Assembly: GCA_018806915.1 (NCBI GenBank)
Contig: JAGKQI010000093.1
Span: 992,001-1,056,000, forward strand
Direction of reading: 5' to 3'
DNA: 64,000 nucleotides
From: Phytophthora colocasiae
Lineage: Eukaryota > Oomycota > Peronosporomycetes > Peronosporales > Peronosporaceae
Shown here piece after piece: positions 20,608 to 31,756 of this stretch. Position numbers and translations under genes: made by a program. Positions within the stretch are counted from its first letter, which is position 1; each line of letters opens with the position of its first letter. Below the pieces are notes generated by a model. That model had not been told where the DNA came from and did not search any database. It worked only from the letters and a program-made list of their open reading frames with translations.

Positions 20608-22369
20608 CCAAGGCTCAAGACGTGGCCGCGATAGCCGGATGCAGTGTCATCCAAGATGAACCCGTCGCGTAGGAAGAGCTTCATGAACGTTACCAGCAGC
20701 TTGGTATCCGACTTCTGTTGCTTTGAGACGGGTGCTAACTTCAGGCGTGGCTCCTGAGCGTACCATGCGAACCACGTCGCATGAAGGTGAGTCACTGATC
20801 ATCGTCTTCGCTTGGGCTTCTCTTGGTCTTGGCTTGGTTGGTGCTGACGCTTATTGCTTCTGTTTTGTGCTGACACTTATTGCTTCTGACTTGTGCTGAC
20901 TTTCCTTCCATTTTAGCTTCTAGACTATCTATCCGCGCATCTTGGCGCTTGATGTGCTCCATTAACTGGTCAATCACACTACGTTGGTGGTCGATGATCT
21001 TGTTCTCGTTGGTTGGTTCTTTGCGAGGTGGTGGCAAGGTACGACGACCAAGCTAGCAGTTCAGCGACCGACGGTCCCGCGTGTTCAACAGTAGCTTCCA
21101 TGCGTCGGACAGCAAGTCCATCTTCGCGAAGCTTCTTCATCAGCGGGTAGTGGATGATCAGGTAAGCCGTCAGAACGTCTGCCACCTGCTGACTTATGTT
21201 GTACTTGGAGCTTTCCAGCTGATAGCAGGCTGTGTATAGAAATAATAGATAAAATGCGCTGGACATCACCAATCTCGAGCTGCGTCTCTGCGTCGAATGG
21301 TGCTAGGTTGAGCGCCTGCACCTCGCTTTGTGTGTCGTATCCGAGTGCCTTGCTAACCTTGTGATCTTCTCTGCTTGTGTTGAAGATATCGTTGAAGCCC
21401 TCGTTGGTGGTGCTCATGTTCCAGAGCCCGTCGCAGCCGTTAACGTGCTGTGCCCCGCCACGACGAATGGAATGCGACGTGAGCGCTTCCGCAACGCCGG
21501 CGGCGTTCTTCACTCTATCCAGCTCCCGGTTCACGTGCGCGCAGATCGTTGGAGCGGTTGTTTCAGCAGCAGTTGGGACAGCGGGGGCAGCAAGGGTGGT
21601 GAAGTCTTCAGGGTTGTTCAGGATCTCCAGCAAAGGTGTGGCAGGGGTCAAGTTGACAGCAGCTGTGACTTGGAGAGCAGAAAGGTTGCCGATCAGGCCG
21701 ACACAGGGCGCGTCCTGCGTAATCAACGCGATGACTATGGAGTGTAGCGGGCAGCTGACGAGTCGGTGTCCGGGAAGAGAGACAGCCCCGGCTCTTCGGC
21801 TGTCTTCATGCAGATGAATCGGATGAAGAACACCTCAGCCGCGTCGACTGACAGGTTCTGTTTCCGGACGAGCGCCAAGTCGGACGTTCGTCCGAACAGG
21901 TACCACAGCAAATACAGCAACGCTGCATCTTGATAGTCACTAGGAGAACGTGCATTGTTTTACAAATACAACATCGTCTTTTTTTTAATCCTTCTTTGAG
22001 CATGGTGGTGCTTTGTTCACTACTTTGCCATCTCTTTTCATACAAAAGCCGCCGAGCGTCTTCCCCATGCTCAGCATCTTTGCTTCGACAATTGTCGTTG
22101 CACAGGGAAGACCTCGAACAACCATCTAAAATACTACATAGCGGTATTCCTGGAAAGAGGCTTTCCTTTCTTACTCTCATTAAAGGCAAGATACATACCA
22201 AACATATCCAATTCAGACACAAAACACTTACCTGTAGCGTCCTGTTCAATGCATTGTTTGACACAGTCAAAGGCAATGTTTTCGCATCTGACGGATGTGT
22301 TTTGAACGCACTGATGGCGGTATCTCTGGCACGGTTGGTGCTGCCAGGTTTGAGCTCATCCAACCCCAT
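20608..22369 (-). pseudogene. Crypton tyrosine recombinase (main part)
   Basis: The minus strand, from 22369: MGLDELKPGSTNRARDTAIS, then a likely intron (GTAAGT after the RTLQ codons); a piece VEAKMLSMGKTLGG... near 22100; then LLYLLWYLFGRTSDLALVRK (first catalytic Arg), EEPGLSLFPDTD, and SHSIRRGGAQHVNG (HxxR box) near 21480; then QVADVLTAYLIIHYP, a coiled coil (IDQLMEHIKRQDARIDSLEAK) and a C-terminal region LLVTFMKLFLRDGF. Frameshifts near 21050 and 20800 and stops break it. It is completed by 12652-12868. Cryptons move through a circular DNA intermediate using this recombinase. Confidence 0.85.
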
Positions 22370-23120
22370 CCTGGTCGGATCAGACGGAGAGCTAGCAAAT
22401 ATGTAACTGATTTGTTAAATACTAGTAGTTTGCAATGCGGTAGACATAATTCCTAAGTCTCTCCGGCACGATATGTCGAAACGGCTGGCTTTGAGGACAT
22501 TCAACCTTTACTTGAATATGATTGGGTAAAATTATTTCGTAAGAACAGTTTAATTGGTTTCAATAAAAATCGAGGATTGGTCAATGTTGATACATACAAT
22601 TCAAAAGTACAGTCGGATAAGTTGTCATATTCATCCATACAAATGCATATTCCCAAAATATCCTGAAGTTTCTGACTAATAACAGAAGTTTCAACCTCAC
22701 AGGAATTTCGACTTCACGATTAGAAGTAGTCTGCAGAAAAGGATGTCATGTTGATCGCTGTCAACAACAAGAAGACGAGAGTGACAGCGCTCAATTATTT
22801 TGCAGCGTTTCTGGAAACTGAGAACATGACACTGACCTAAACCCACGAACTAATTGATGAAGACTAGACTACCGAATTTTGAGGATCGCCATACCCCCCC
22901 CCCTAAAAAAAAAAAAAAGCGGGTGAACGCCATATCCCCCGGTCGGGTTTCTCATATAAAATGATGAGCAAAAAAAAGGCCGTGTATGCTGCCACATACG
23001 CATTGCAAAAAAAAGTCCGGGTATGTGGACGATAAGTGATCCGATTAATTACCAACCGCACGATTTTTTATGCTCGCGCGATAAATGACCGATTCGATAT
23101 AAGCAAGCTAGAGGTTGTGC
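22370..23120. other. No recognisable gene
   Basis: AT-rich, with homopolymer runs (C9-A14 near 22893-22918) and no motif-bearing frame. Confidence 0.4.
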
Positions 23121-23123
23121 GTT

Positions 23124-23360
23124 TTATCCAATCAAGCTGAGGAAGAGTCCGCTAAGACCTTGGACGAAGTATGATAGGCGAATACTCTGCAGTAACACTT
23201 GGTTTAGTTGCCTCACGACACATGTGCAGATGTAGCTTTCCATGAAGTGAATGACGAGGACTCCACATTTATACCCGTCTTCTTGGCGAATTTCATCGGC
23301 TCTCTTGATAATACAGTTGCCACCATCCACGTATTGGAAATCAACTCGATCCTTGGTCAT
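23124..23360 (-). pseudogene. C48 (ULP1-like) cysteine peptidase fragment
   Basis: The minus frame includes IRQEDGYKCGVLVIHFMESYI, the Gln...Asp...Cys block (QxDGxxCGVxVxxFxE) of C48/ULP1 peptidases. Only the region of the catalytic Cys is left; the His/Asp part is not visible. In oomycetes and plants such peptidases are often carried by Mutator-like elements. Confidence 0.65.
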
Positions 23361-23491
23361 GATAGCCGTATGCCCATGTCATTTAACAATTCATCACTTC
23401 TAAACACCAGCATATAAGAAACAAACCTACTCAGTGAGGAGCAATGTAATCAGCACATACTACCACATACCATCACAAACTTTAAATACGT

Positions 23492-23902
23492 TTATATCAT
23501 CTGGTAAAAGTTCTCCTCTGTAGGTTCATCAGGATACTGCCACCCCCTTATCTTGACCTTGTTTCGACTAATTGAGCTTCGTTTCCTTGTAGATTTAAAC
23601 AAATAGGTTAATTCATTCTCCACAATTCCAGCCCAGCAAAAATACCTGAGCGGTTGATGCGTAACTTCGCAATATTCATCAAACGAACTAAAAAAAGTCT
23701 GCCAGTTTCGAAAAGCAGTCTTCTCCATCCGGCGGCACGCGGGAATCCCCTCAGACCCTGACGAGTCGGCGTCTTTTTCGCGCTTGTCCCCACTCTTGGC
23801 CCTCCCAGCCATTTTCTTAGTCACTGCCGCAGCTTTTTGGCTCGTAACTGGATACGCTCGAGCTGGAACTCTCCTACACACAACTGCAACATTAGCAGAC
23901 AA
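23492..23902 (-). pseudogene. Possible N-terminal part of a transposon-borne (MULE-type) gene
   Basis: 136-codon minus frame: a Lys/Ala-rich start, then FRNWQTFFSSFDEYCEVTHQ and later SSISRNKVKIRGWQYPDEP. The W..F...F..Y pattern followed by SRN resembles the N-terminal region of oomycete MULE/SWIM-family proteins. It is colinear with the C48 fragment downstream, so both may come from one decayed Mutator-like element. Weak call. Confidence 0.35.
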
Positions 23903-24597
23903 TCAGGCAATTCATCCAGACTCGTCTTACGCTTCTTGCGCGCTTGCTTCGGCTTGGCGCCATCCGTCCGCCACGCTTCCTGGCTTCTTTCCCCCTCCCC
24001 CGCAAATCGTCGACTGAACGTGTGGCCTGTGAGTGGCGCGAGGCCTGCAAATCATTTATTAATTTATGCAGGTAACGGATGCGAAGTTATTTATATATTT
24101 ATTTTTTACGAACCACATACAAGGCACATACTCGTATTTTTTTTGTTATGCATATGTGGCAGTAACCACTCCGAAAAAAAAAACTGGTATGCGGAGGAAC
24201 ACCATACCCCCCTTACAAATTTTCTACCAATGGGAATAGGCCACAGACACCCATTAGATCCGCGAGCGGACAAACCAGCATCGTGCCGCCGGGGGTCGAC
24301 GTGGTCGGGTGCGATATTGGGGGTGGAGGTCGTAGCTGTGCTGCTCATGAAGTGTGTGGCGAGCACATTCAAGTCGGGGATATGTTGGTGTTTCGCGTTC
24401 AAGTGGAGGACCAAGGTGATGGCGAGTTGGACTACTGCATTAAGGCTTTCATAGTGCGATATGCAACTCAGCAATGTCTCGTAGGCGTCAAGTAGGCTCC
24501 CAACACCAGTCACTGCACTCCCCAGCTTCATTCGCACACGCGATAAAATAAACTACATAAACATTTACAACACAGAGCACAAACAGTACAGTCAAAT
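23903..24597. other. No recognisable gene
   Basis: Overlapping frames on both strands, up to 205 codons, lack motifs and look like chance or debris. Confidence 0.35.
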
Positions 24598-24670
24598 GAA
24601 GGCGATGATCGGATTTGAACCGATTGCAGCAAAAGATGCTCCTCCACCCCGGAGGCACCGTAACAGCATA
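24598..24670 (-). tRNA. tRNA 3'-half-like sequence (low confidence)
   Basis: On the minus strand a T-arm ATCGG-TTCAAAT-CCGAT with B box GGTTCAAATCC is followed by CATCGCC, and is preceded by GAGCATCTTTTGCTG, which could be a long variable arm as in Ser/Leu tRNAs. No matching 5' acceptor (GGCGATG) is found, so it is at best a truncated tRNA copy. Confidence 0.3.
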
Positions 24671-24681
24671 AGCACCACCCC

Positions 24682-25080
24682 TTAGCAATCCTCATCATCA
24701 GAAACAGCAGCAACGTGCTGATTAATAGCGTTCTCAGGAAACTCATGGACCTCAAAATCTGCATGAACTCCCAGGTATTCCGACACACTAGTCCCCTCCA
24801 ACGTGTTTGCTAGGTCATCAACAACTTTTTGTTCTGCGGTGACCGAATAGTTCCCTGCCTGTCTGAGCTCGGCCATCACCTCTGCGTTTACAATTCTTGC
24901 CTTGACCAAGCAATTCAGTATACAGTCAGCACTCACATCGCCCCTAAACGGAATCGCCTCCGAGTTTTTCTTCTAATGTCAACGAGGTCATGGGTGGTCG
25001 CAAGGAAGCAATTTTGGAACTGTAAATAGTCCTGAATAGCAGGCTGGAATGTGTGCTTGAAGACCTAGACCACAGGGGTG
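24682..25080 (-). pseudogene. Possible pogo/Tigger-like transposase C-terminus
   Basis: Minus frames read FKHTFQPAIQDYLQ, then SADCILNCLVKARIV and a short acidic tail ending SDDEDC at 24682. The order (conserved FK.....; then a helix with xxIxNCxxKAxI; then acidic tail) is that of the end of DDE_1 pogo/Tigger proteins. Frameshifted near 24950. Could be another DDE family. Confidence 0.35.
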
Positions 25081-25269
25081 GGCTCCTCAAACTACCCCTG
25101 CCCGTGGTATTTTTCATTAAAATACATGTAAATACACTTCTTTCCCTGAAACAACACCAAATAACACCCAAATAACATTATTATTAGCCAATCATATGCG
25201 ACCACAACAAAAATCAGTATTGACCAACCAGACGCTCCGAATTTATAAGTCGTAGAAATTGGTCGGACA

Positions 25270-25627
25270 ATGGAGAGCAGTGACACCGCCCCGGCGAAGG
25301 GCGAGTGCCCCACATGCTCCAAGCTCGTGTCCAAGTCGAACATGGCCAAGCACCGCAAGGTGTGTGGCAAGAAGAAGCCGGCAAAGTCGCGAAAAGCGAT
25401 AAACCGGGACTCACTTTCGAGACTATCGCAAGATGGTGGAGCGCTACATGAGAGCAAGGGACCGACACCTGGCTGAATTCCAAGCTCGGAAGGACAAGGC
25501 CGAAGCCGAGCGGGGTGAGCAAGTGACCAAGTTGAAAAAGACCATCTCGAAACTGGAGAGCATTGGGCCATGTGCTACCTTTCGGCAGTACAAGGAATCG
25601 TACCTGAAGGCAAAGCAGGCGGCTTGA
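25270..25627 (+). pseudogene. Small zinc-finger-like protein, frameshifted
   Basis: The ATG at 25270 opens a short protein with CPTCSKLVSKSNMAKHRKVC, a C2HC/C2H2-type finger, followed by a Lys-rich segment. Between about 25395 and 25433 the frame changes by one and continues FRDYRKMVERYMRARDRHLAEFQARK and a coiled helix, stopping at 25627. The joined product would be about 118 residues. It sits just outside the left iteron array of the tyrosine-recombinase element; a role with that element is speculation. Confidence 0.45.
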
Positions 25628-25717
25628 AGTAGTTGAGGCTGTAGTGAGACGGGGAGGCCATAAGACTGATGTCTACGACGTTTTTCATTGCTACTATGGT
25701 GTTCATTTAACTATCGG

Positions 25718-25897
25718 GTTCATACCAAAAAGTACGAGGTCATACCAAAAGGTACGACTTCATACCAAAAAGTACGAGACATTCATACCAAAAAGTACGC
25801 TAAGATCAGACTGGAATGTACGAGTTCATACCAGGAAGTACGAGTTCATATCAGGAAGTACGAGGTCATGGAAGTACGAGGTCATTCCTAAAGGTAT
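25718..25897 (+). repeat. Left 20-bp iteron array
   Basis: Tandem units of the CATACCAAAAAGTACG type: three clean units, one expanded unit (25780-25822), two units with CATACCAGGAAG/CATATCAGGAAG, then two shortened units, with no unrelated spacers. They are reverse complements of the right array. Confidence 0.9.
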
Positions 25898-27761
25898 GTC
25901 GAGTATTCGGGTAGTTCTTTTGCTGGGCAGGCGACATTCGTGCGATGTTTGCGGTCGTTTCTAATAAACGAGGCCAGCATCGACACAGTGAATGTGTGCT
26001 CTTTGCTTGTTTCACCAGCCTCACCATAGTGATTGGCATAGTAACTGCGATAGACTGGAAATACCGCTTTCTGCCAGCGCGTCTTGTCGGACTCCCCCAT
26101 CATGTTTGCAAACATGGCGACATCTTCACCAATCAACTTTGCGACGCTAAACCAGCTGCGCGTAACTTTGGCATTAGATCGATCAGCTTGTGTCCACTCG
26201 GACAGGGGCTTGAACAAGTGCACCGAATCGTCGGGAAGCCACCACATCAGGCAAATATGAGCCCAGTCTCTAACAGCGGGAATCACGGGACTAGTATCTT
26301 GTGCGGCCAGAGGAGGATCGACATCGCGTGGCTCACTTCGCGGTGGTCTGTTTAAGTTTCCTGTCGTTAATAACCCTTTCAGCTCGGTCATTTGGGACTT
26401 AGTTTCGAGCATCAGCGTTTAAAGTTGTCGAAGGCGCTTGAGGACAGGCCCTTCTTCCACGTTTTTGCTGGCTTCGTAAGGCGCACTAGGACACCCATGA
26501 AGATAAGTCTTATCTGGCGCCAGGCAGTCTGCAAGTTCGCTGTCCTCCGTTTGAACCGTGAGATCAAGTAGATAGCGTACAAGCGTTTCTGTCGACTCTG
26601 AAACACTCCAACCGGCCCACCACTTGATCATCCGTAACGACCAGCGACGCGCTGGGTTTGCATACATGAAGCGGTACTGGGCCCCGCCGCGACGAAAAGT
26701 GTGCGACGTAAACCAACTGTTGTACCAATGCTTCGCCACGTAGCCAGGTGTCTTTTGACCCTTTCGATTCAGTGAACTCACAATACAGTTCAGTAGCGTG
26801 ATGAAACTCTGCTCTCCCATCTTTTTGCCCCAACCAACCGTCACCTTTTCGCAGCCTGTAGCGTCACCATTGACCTTCATAGCCTTCTTACTGAGACCTT
26901 TCAGCGCCGGAAAAACATAGTCATCGTCTCTCCAAGTGTGACCGTTTTCCTTCGATGCAAATTCCACCCAATCGCACAAGTGCTTGTAGGCGTTGATCGG
27001 AGCTTCATCCTCTGCGAGATTGTGGAGATTGTAGGAGCGCCCCTCTGCTATCTCGGTCTTGCGGTTGAACAGTGCGTATGTACCGGCTGGCCCGGAACTG
27101 GCGCAGCGAAACATCTCTCCACTTCAGCGTTAACACTTCGTTGATTCGGCACATACCGTAAAAGGCAAACGAAGACACAGCCTTAAACCACACGCGACAT
27201 TCCTTCGTGAAGCCTCGGACACCGCACGGTGAATCCAGAAAGGTGTGCAAAACTCCAATCATTTGGAGGGAGACTGGAACAGCTCTGGCCGGTACGTATT
27301 CCGTCGCTTTTCTCTTCTTGAGACCACGCATAAACTGGCGGACGAACGGATCGCGGGCTGGATTTCCGTATCCACGTTTTCTTCCACTTTCATCCTCCAC
27401 CACGCTCCACTTGTTCACATCCGTCCCATCGCTGTTTTCGTGTGTTGTAGTAGCTAGCGACAGCAGACCGTGCCTTCTCCGCTGTCTGTAGCGACACAGT
27501 AGTGGATGCGGAAATACTCTGAAGGTATGCGACCAACACTGCTGGAAGTTCATGATGGCGCTCCGTATGAGGATCTGGATAGCCATTGGCAAGACAGAAT
27601 TCTGCAAACCTTTTAAAGCTTGATTCGTAAACTGACTGCGTCGCCTTCTTGATCACTCCGTTTGCTGTTGCTTGGCCTTCCTTCACCAGATCGTGAACAC
27701 CTGCCATCTCGCCGATCTGAAAGTGAACCACGTGGCAAGAATCTGCGGCCGTATCATACAT
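25888..27761 (-). pseudogene. Tyrosine recombinase (Crypton-like), frameshifted
   Basis: The minus strand, ATG at 27761: N-terminal core-binding domain (VYESSFKRFAEFCLANGYP, VAYLQSIS) to about 27390. Then a frame change and FYGMCRINEVLTLKWRDV with the first catalytic Arg near 27150; then another frame change and FTSHTFRRGGAQYRF (HxxR) near 26690, followed by KWWAGWS and TLVRYLLD with the tyrosine near 26580. After an in-frame TAA (26419-26421) the same frame continues from an ATG at 26412 to 25888 (DWAHICLMWWLPDDSVHLF, DKTRWQKAVFPVYRSYY), a C-terminal domain that could be DNA-binding like the GCR1_C of some Cryptons. All core residues are recognisable although frames are broken at two or more sites. 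Confidence 0.8.
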
Positions 27762-27764
27762 TCT

Positions 27765-27844
27765 GGTATGAACGCGTACTTTTTGGTATGAACGCGTACT
27801 TTATGGTATGAACTCGTACTTGGAGGTATGACGCGTACTTTCTC
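27765..27844 (+). repeat. Right 20-bp iteron array
   Basis: Four head-to-tail 20-bp units beginning GGTATGA and containing CGTACTT, immediately upstream of the recombinase start on the minus strand. Reverse complement matches the left array. Confidence 0.93.
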
Positions 27845-28034
27845 GGTTCAGCCAGGACGACTCCACAGCCACCAAGTATGACTACACTTTCTAATTCGCC
27901 AAAGTCACAATAACAAATATTTTTCCATTTTTATTTTGAAAAAATGTCTACACTTTTTCTGAAGCGTGACGGTCGATCATTGGTCAAATAACACTAAATA
28001 ACACGTAAAAAAATAAAAAAAATTAATTATTCAA
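27845..28034. other. AT-rich junction region
   Basis: No gene seen; becomes strongly AT-rich towards 28000, probably the beginning of mitochondrial-derived DNA (possibly the end of rpl2 before rps19). Confidence 0.4.
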
Positions 28035-28612
<578 letters not shown>

Positions 28613-28826
28613 TCAACACCTCAGGCCGCACGTAAATGATTATATAGGGTTAGGTGAGTTTGCATACAAATAGCGAGATGTCTGCTTAGAGGGTCTACTA
28701 TTGAGGTGTTGTTTCAGTCATAGTAAGCTCTACTTACAGTGATAAGTTACTTTTGCAAAGCAAGGATGATTAATGATTTCGCCTTCCCCACATCCACGCT
28801 ATATTCTTGCTAGACCGGGGGAATCG

Positions 28827-28846
28827 TCATTCCTACCAGGATTTCA
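28827..28846 (+). promoter_or_regulatory. Initiator-like core promoter of the acyl-CoA synthetase gene
   Basis: TCATTCC (28827-28833) followed by ACCAGGATTTC resembles the oomycete Inr plus flanking region (TCAYTYY then a WTTT-like block), about 56 nt upstream of the chosen ATG. Confidence 0.4.
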
Positions 28847-28888
28847 CTCGCAGCTCATCTGCAACCGTCCCTGCTCCACATTGTGTTC

Positions 28889-30963
28889 ATGTTAGCTAGT
28901 CGTATACTCCGTTCAATTCCAACGAATCGCTGCCATACCGCTCCAGCCATTCTGCAGTTCCGTGGCTCACTTCGTGAGGTGAATCTTCGGTTCAATGCCA
29001 GATCTTTCACAAAGATCGTACACGAATCACCACACCCGACAGTGGAAATTCCCAACAAGACCCTCTGGGATATCCTAGGAGACCAGCTAAGCGCACACGC
29101 CGACAAGCCAGCGTTTATCGATGGTATAACGAATGAACACCTGACATTTGAGCAGCTTCACCTACGAGCGAAAAAACTCGCGATTGCGCTGGCTAAGGAC
29201 GGTGTCAAGAAGGGAGACGTATGTGACTACAACGCTTATGTGAGGCATTCAGTATAAACTAACGTTGTTGTGGCATTACAGGCCGTGATCATCCACTCCT
29301 TTAACTGTTTGGACTACCCCACAGCGGTACTCGGTGCGTATCGACAAGCCACAGTGATAAGCTACATTCCTGACCGTGCTGCTGTCTAATGATGCAGCGT
29401 TGATGTCGCTTGGTGCAGTGTGCTCCCCCGCGTCGCACATGTTCCGTCCTGATGAACTAGCCGTGCAGATCAAGGCTGCGAAAGTCAAGTTTATCATTAC
29501 CCACGCTGACCTGCAAGCCACGGCTGTTGCTGCAGCTAAACTTTGCAATCTTGAGGAGAAATTCATCTACACAATGGGTCATCAGTCTTCGAACGGAGAA
29601 AACCTTGTAAGCATCAAGTAAGTTGAATGCGTTTTGGTGTACTTAAGTACCTAGTAGCAAAATACTTATGCTTGTGCACGTATTTTGCAGTGAGCTGGTA
29701 CAACACGATGATGACTACTTCAAGCTCGAGCCGATTAACCCCGACAGCAACGTGATGCTACCATTTTCGAGTGGAACAACAGGCATCCCCAAAGGCGTCG
29801 CGTTGAGTGCGCGGAACATGCTGGCTAACGCTCTGCAGATTAACCACGTCGAGAATCTTGGTGGTCATTCTCTCGGGTTGATGCCATTTTTCCATATATA
29901 CGGGATCATGCTGATGCACCTATCAATTTATCAAGGTGCGTCCAAAGTGATTCTGCCTCGGTTTGAACCAGACACGTTTCTGAATACTTTGGCTTCCTAC
30001 AAGGTGAGGAATTCTCTTGTGGATTATTTCATGATTCAAGTTTTTTACTGATTGTTTCGCGGACTCTAGATTCGAGTTGCGCACATTGCCCCTCCTCTTG
30101 CTCTGTTCCTCGCCCACGATCCTCTCGTTGACCAGTATGACATTTCGGGGACAAAGTTTCTTGTTTCAGCTGGCGCACCGATGGGTAAAGGAGTCGAACG
30201 CCTTGTGAAGGACCGACTGAACGCCACTGTGAAGCAAACGTACGGGATGACGGAGACTGCTCCAGGTGTCAATTATGCCGAAGAGACCTATCACAAGTCG
30301 GTAAGAATGATCGGCATGAGCTCTTTACTCAGATCGATTCAATTTCTCACTTTCCCTATCATACTCCTTTTTCCCGATAACCAGGGAAGCGTTGGTCGTT
30401 TGCTGCCGAACACTCGACTTCGTGTAAAATGTACTGTTACCGAAAAGGATCTTGGCGTTGGCGAGCATGGCGAGTTGTTGTACAAGGGACCCCAGGTCAT
30501 GATCGGCTACTCCAACAACGCCGAAGCGAACAAGAACGTATTTACTGAGGACCGCTTCTTGCGCACTGGTGATATCGGCTTCATTGATGAGGATGGTTTC
30601 GTGTTCATTGTTGATCGCCTGAAAGAGATGATCAAGTACAAGGGCCATCAGGTGGCGCCTGCTGAGCTGGAGGACGTGCTGAATAACCACCCGCAGATCT
30701 CGGATGCGTGCTGTGTCCGAGGCAAGGACGCGTTCGGAGAGGAAATCCCGAAGGCGTACGTGGTGCTTAAGGACTCGACAAACGCTGCTGGACTCACTGA
30801 AGAGGAAGTGATGGACTTCGTAGCCTCGAAGGTTGCGCCTTTCAAGAAAGTGCGCCAGGTTGAGTTCATCGACGCCATCCCGAAGAGCGCCACCGGCAAG
30901 ACTCTCCGGCGTCAGCTCCAGGATTTTGAAACTCAGGACCAGCTGAAAGCTGCAGGAGAATGA
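28889..30963 (+). CDS. 4-coumarate:CoA-ligase-like acyl-CoA synthetase, six exons
   Basis: Adenylate-forming enzyme that activates a carboxylic acid with ATP and joins it to CoA. Exons 28889-29218, 29282-29333, 29398-29617, 29691-30003, 30070-30300, 30385-30963 join in frame to 574 residues, with five GT-AG introns of 63-84 bp. N-terminus MLASRILRSI... is Arg/Ser-rich without acids, suggesting mitochondrial import. Motifs: LPFSSGTTGIPKGV (P-loop, A3), HIYGIMLM, YGMTETAPG (A5), GELLYKGPQVMIGY, RTGDIGFIDEDGF (A7), VDRLKEMIKYKGHQVAPAE (A8) and the catalytic Lys in PKSATGKTLRR (A10), all intact. The ATG at 28889 is preferred to an upstream GTG. Substrate (phenylpropanoid-like, fatty or other acid) cannot be told from sequence. 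Confidence 0.93.
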
Positions 30964-31178
30964 GGAGTGGGGGCCAAACAGAAAAAGGAGAACATAGACT
31001 TCAACTAAAGAAGAAAACACTGCCAAAATGCAAAGAAAATATCCTTGCACACGCACTTTAGTCACTTACTACTAGTAGTACTTGGTACAACAGCACCTGC
31101 TTGGATTACTACATCGCATCCCATACACTAATTGTGAGCGTGACCAAACACGATTGCAATTTATGACTCACAGTTGGA

Positions 31179-31196
31179 TTCACTTCCCATATATCT
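31179..31196 (+). promoter_or_regulatory. Initiator-like core promoter of the DUF1348 gene
   Basis: TTCACTTCCCATATATCT fits the oomycete initiator pattern (TCAYTYY plus AT-rich flank) 44 nt upstream of the ATG at 31223, supporting that start. Confidence 0.45.
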
Positions 31197-31222
31197 TCTT
31201 CGCCACCAAAGCCGAGATCCCG

Positions 31223-31756
31223 ATGCTACGCCGCGTTACAATCCTTGCTAACCGCGGACTTGTGGTGAAAACGCGAGGTATGAGTGGAGTTGCTCGACCG
31301 CCAGTTCCTCCATATACAAGAGAATCCGCTGCACTCAAAGTGCGCGCTGCCGAGGATGCCTGGAACTCGAGAGATCCGCAGCGTGTCGCGCTCGCGTACA
31401 CACCCGACAGTGTGTGGCGTAATCGTTCGGAGTTCATCAATGGGCGCCAGGAGATTGAGGCCTTCTTGACTCACAAATGGACCCACGAGACGGAATATCG
31501 ACTCATCAAGGAGCTCTTCGCCTTCGATGGCAACCGCATTGCCGTGCGCTTCGCGTACGAGTGGCTGGATGCCGATCAAAAGCAATGGTACCGTGCGTAT
31601 GGCAACGAGAATTGGGTCTTTGACGACCAAGGCTACATGGCTCAGCGCTTTGCCGCCATCAATGACGTTCCTATCGAAGAGGAGGACCGCCGATTCCACT
31701 GGCCTCAAGGTCGTCGACCTGATGACCACCCTGGACTCAGCGACCTCGGGCTCTAG
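31223..31756 (+). CDS. DUF1348 / SnoaL-like (NTF2-fold) protein
   Basis: Single-exon protein of 177 residues. The first 30 residues ([19 protein letters not shown]...) are basic and hydroxylated, perhaps a mitochondrial targeting peptide. The rest matches throughout the DUF1348 family common in bacteria and fungi: [69 protein letters not shown], and the C-terminus [23 protein letters not shown]2-fold members bind small molecules in a cone-shaped pocket; no reaction is known for this group. The open frame extends further upstream, but an initiator-like site at 31179 and the family alignment favour the ATG at 31223. Bacterial-like similarity and lack of introns hint at ancient lateral transfer. 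Confidence 0.9.
   Translation: MLRRVTILANRGLVVKTRGMSGVARPPVPPYTRESAALKVRAAEDAWNSRDPQRVALAYTPDSVWRNRSEFINGRQEIEAFLTHKWTHETEYRLIKELFAFDGNRIAVRFAYEWLDADQKQWYRAYGNENWVFDDQGYMAQRFAAINDVPIEEEDRRFHWPQGRRPDDHPGLSDLGL

Larger units (their letters stand above)
25718..27844 (-). mobile_element. Tyrosine-recombinase element with inverted iteron arrays
   Basis: A compact 2.1-kb unit: a recombinase coding region on the minus strand is bordered on the left by about eight copies and on the right by four copies of the same 20-bp repeat in inverted orientation (left unit GTTCATACCAAAAAGTACGA; right unit GGTATGAACGCGTACTTTTT). The arrays abut the stop codon and the start region. The recombinase resembles Crypton-type enzymes and has a distinct C-terminal domain. 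No flanking target duplication was identified. Confidence 0.75.

Noticed and set aside
21328..21817. Plus-strand ORFs of 139-146 codons
   Set aside because: Antisense shadows of the Crypton recombinase frame, which carries the recognisable motifs.
23837..24454. 205-codon plus-strand ORF
   Set aside because: No domain, crosses sequence antisense to another frame, composition not coding-like; treated as chance.
25718..25897. CRISPR-like array
   Set aside because: The 20-bp units are head to tail with no unique spacers, and the genome is eukaryotic; it is an iteron or minisatellite array.
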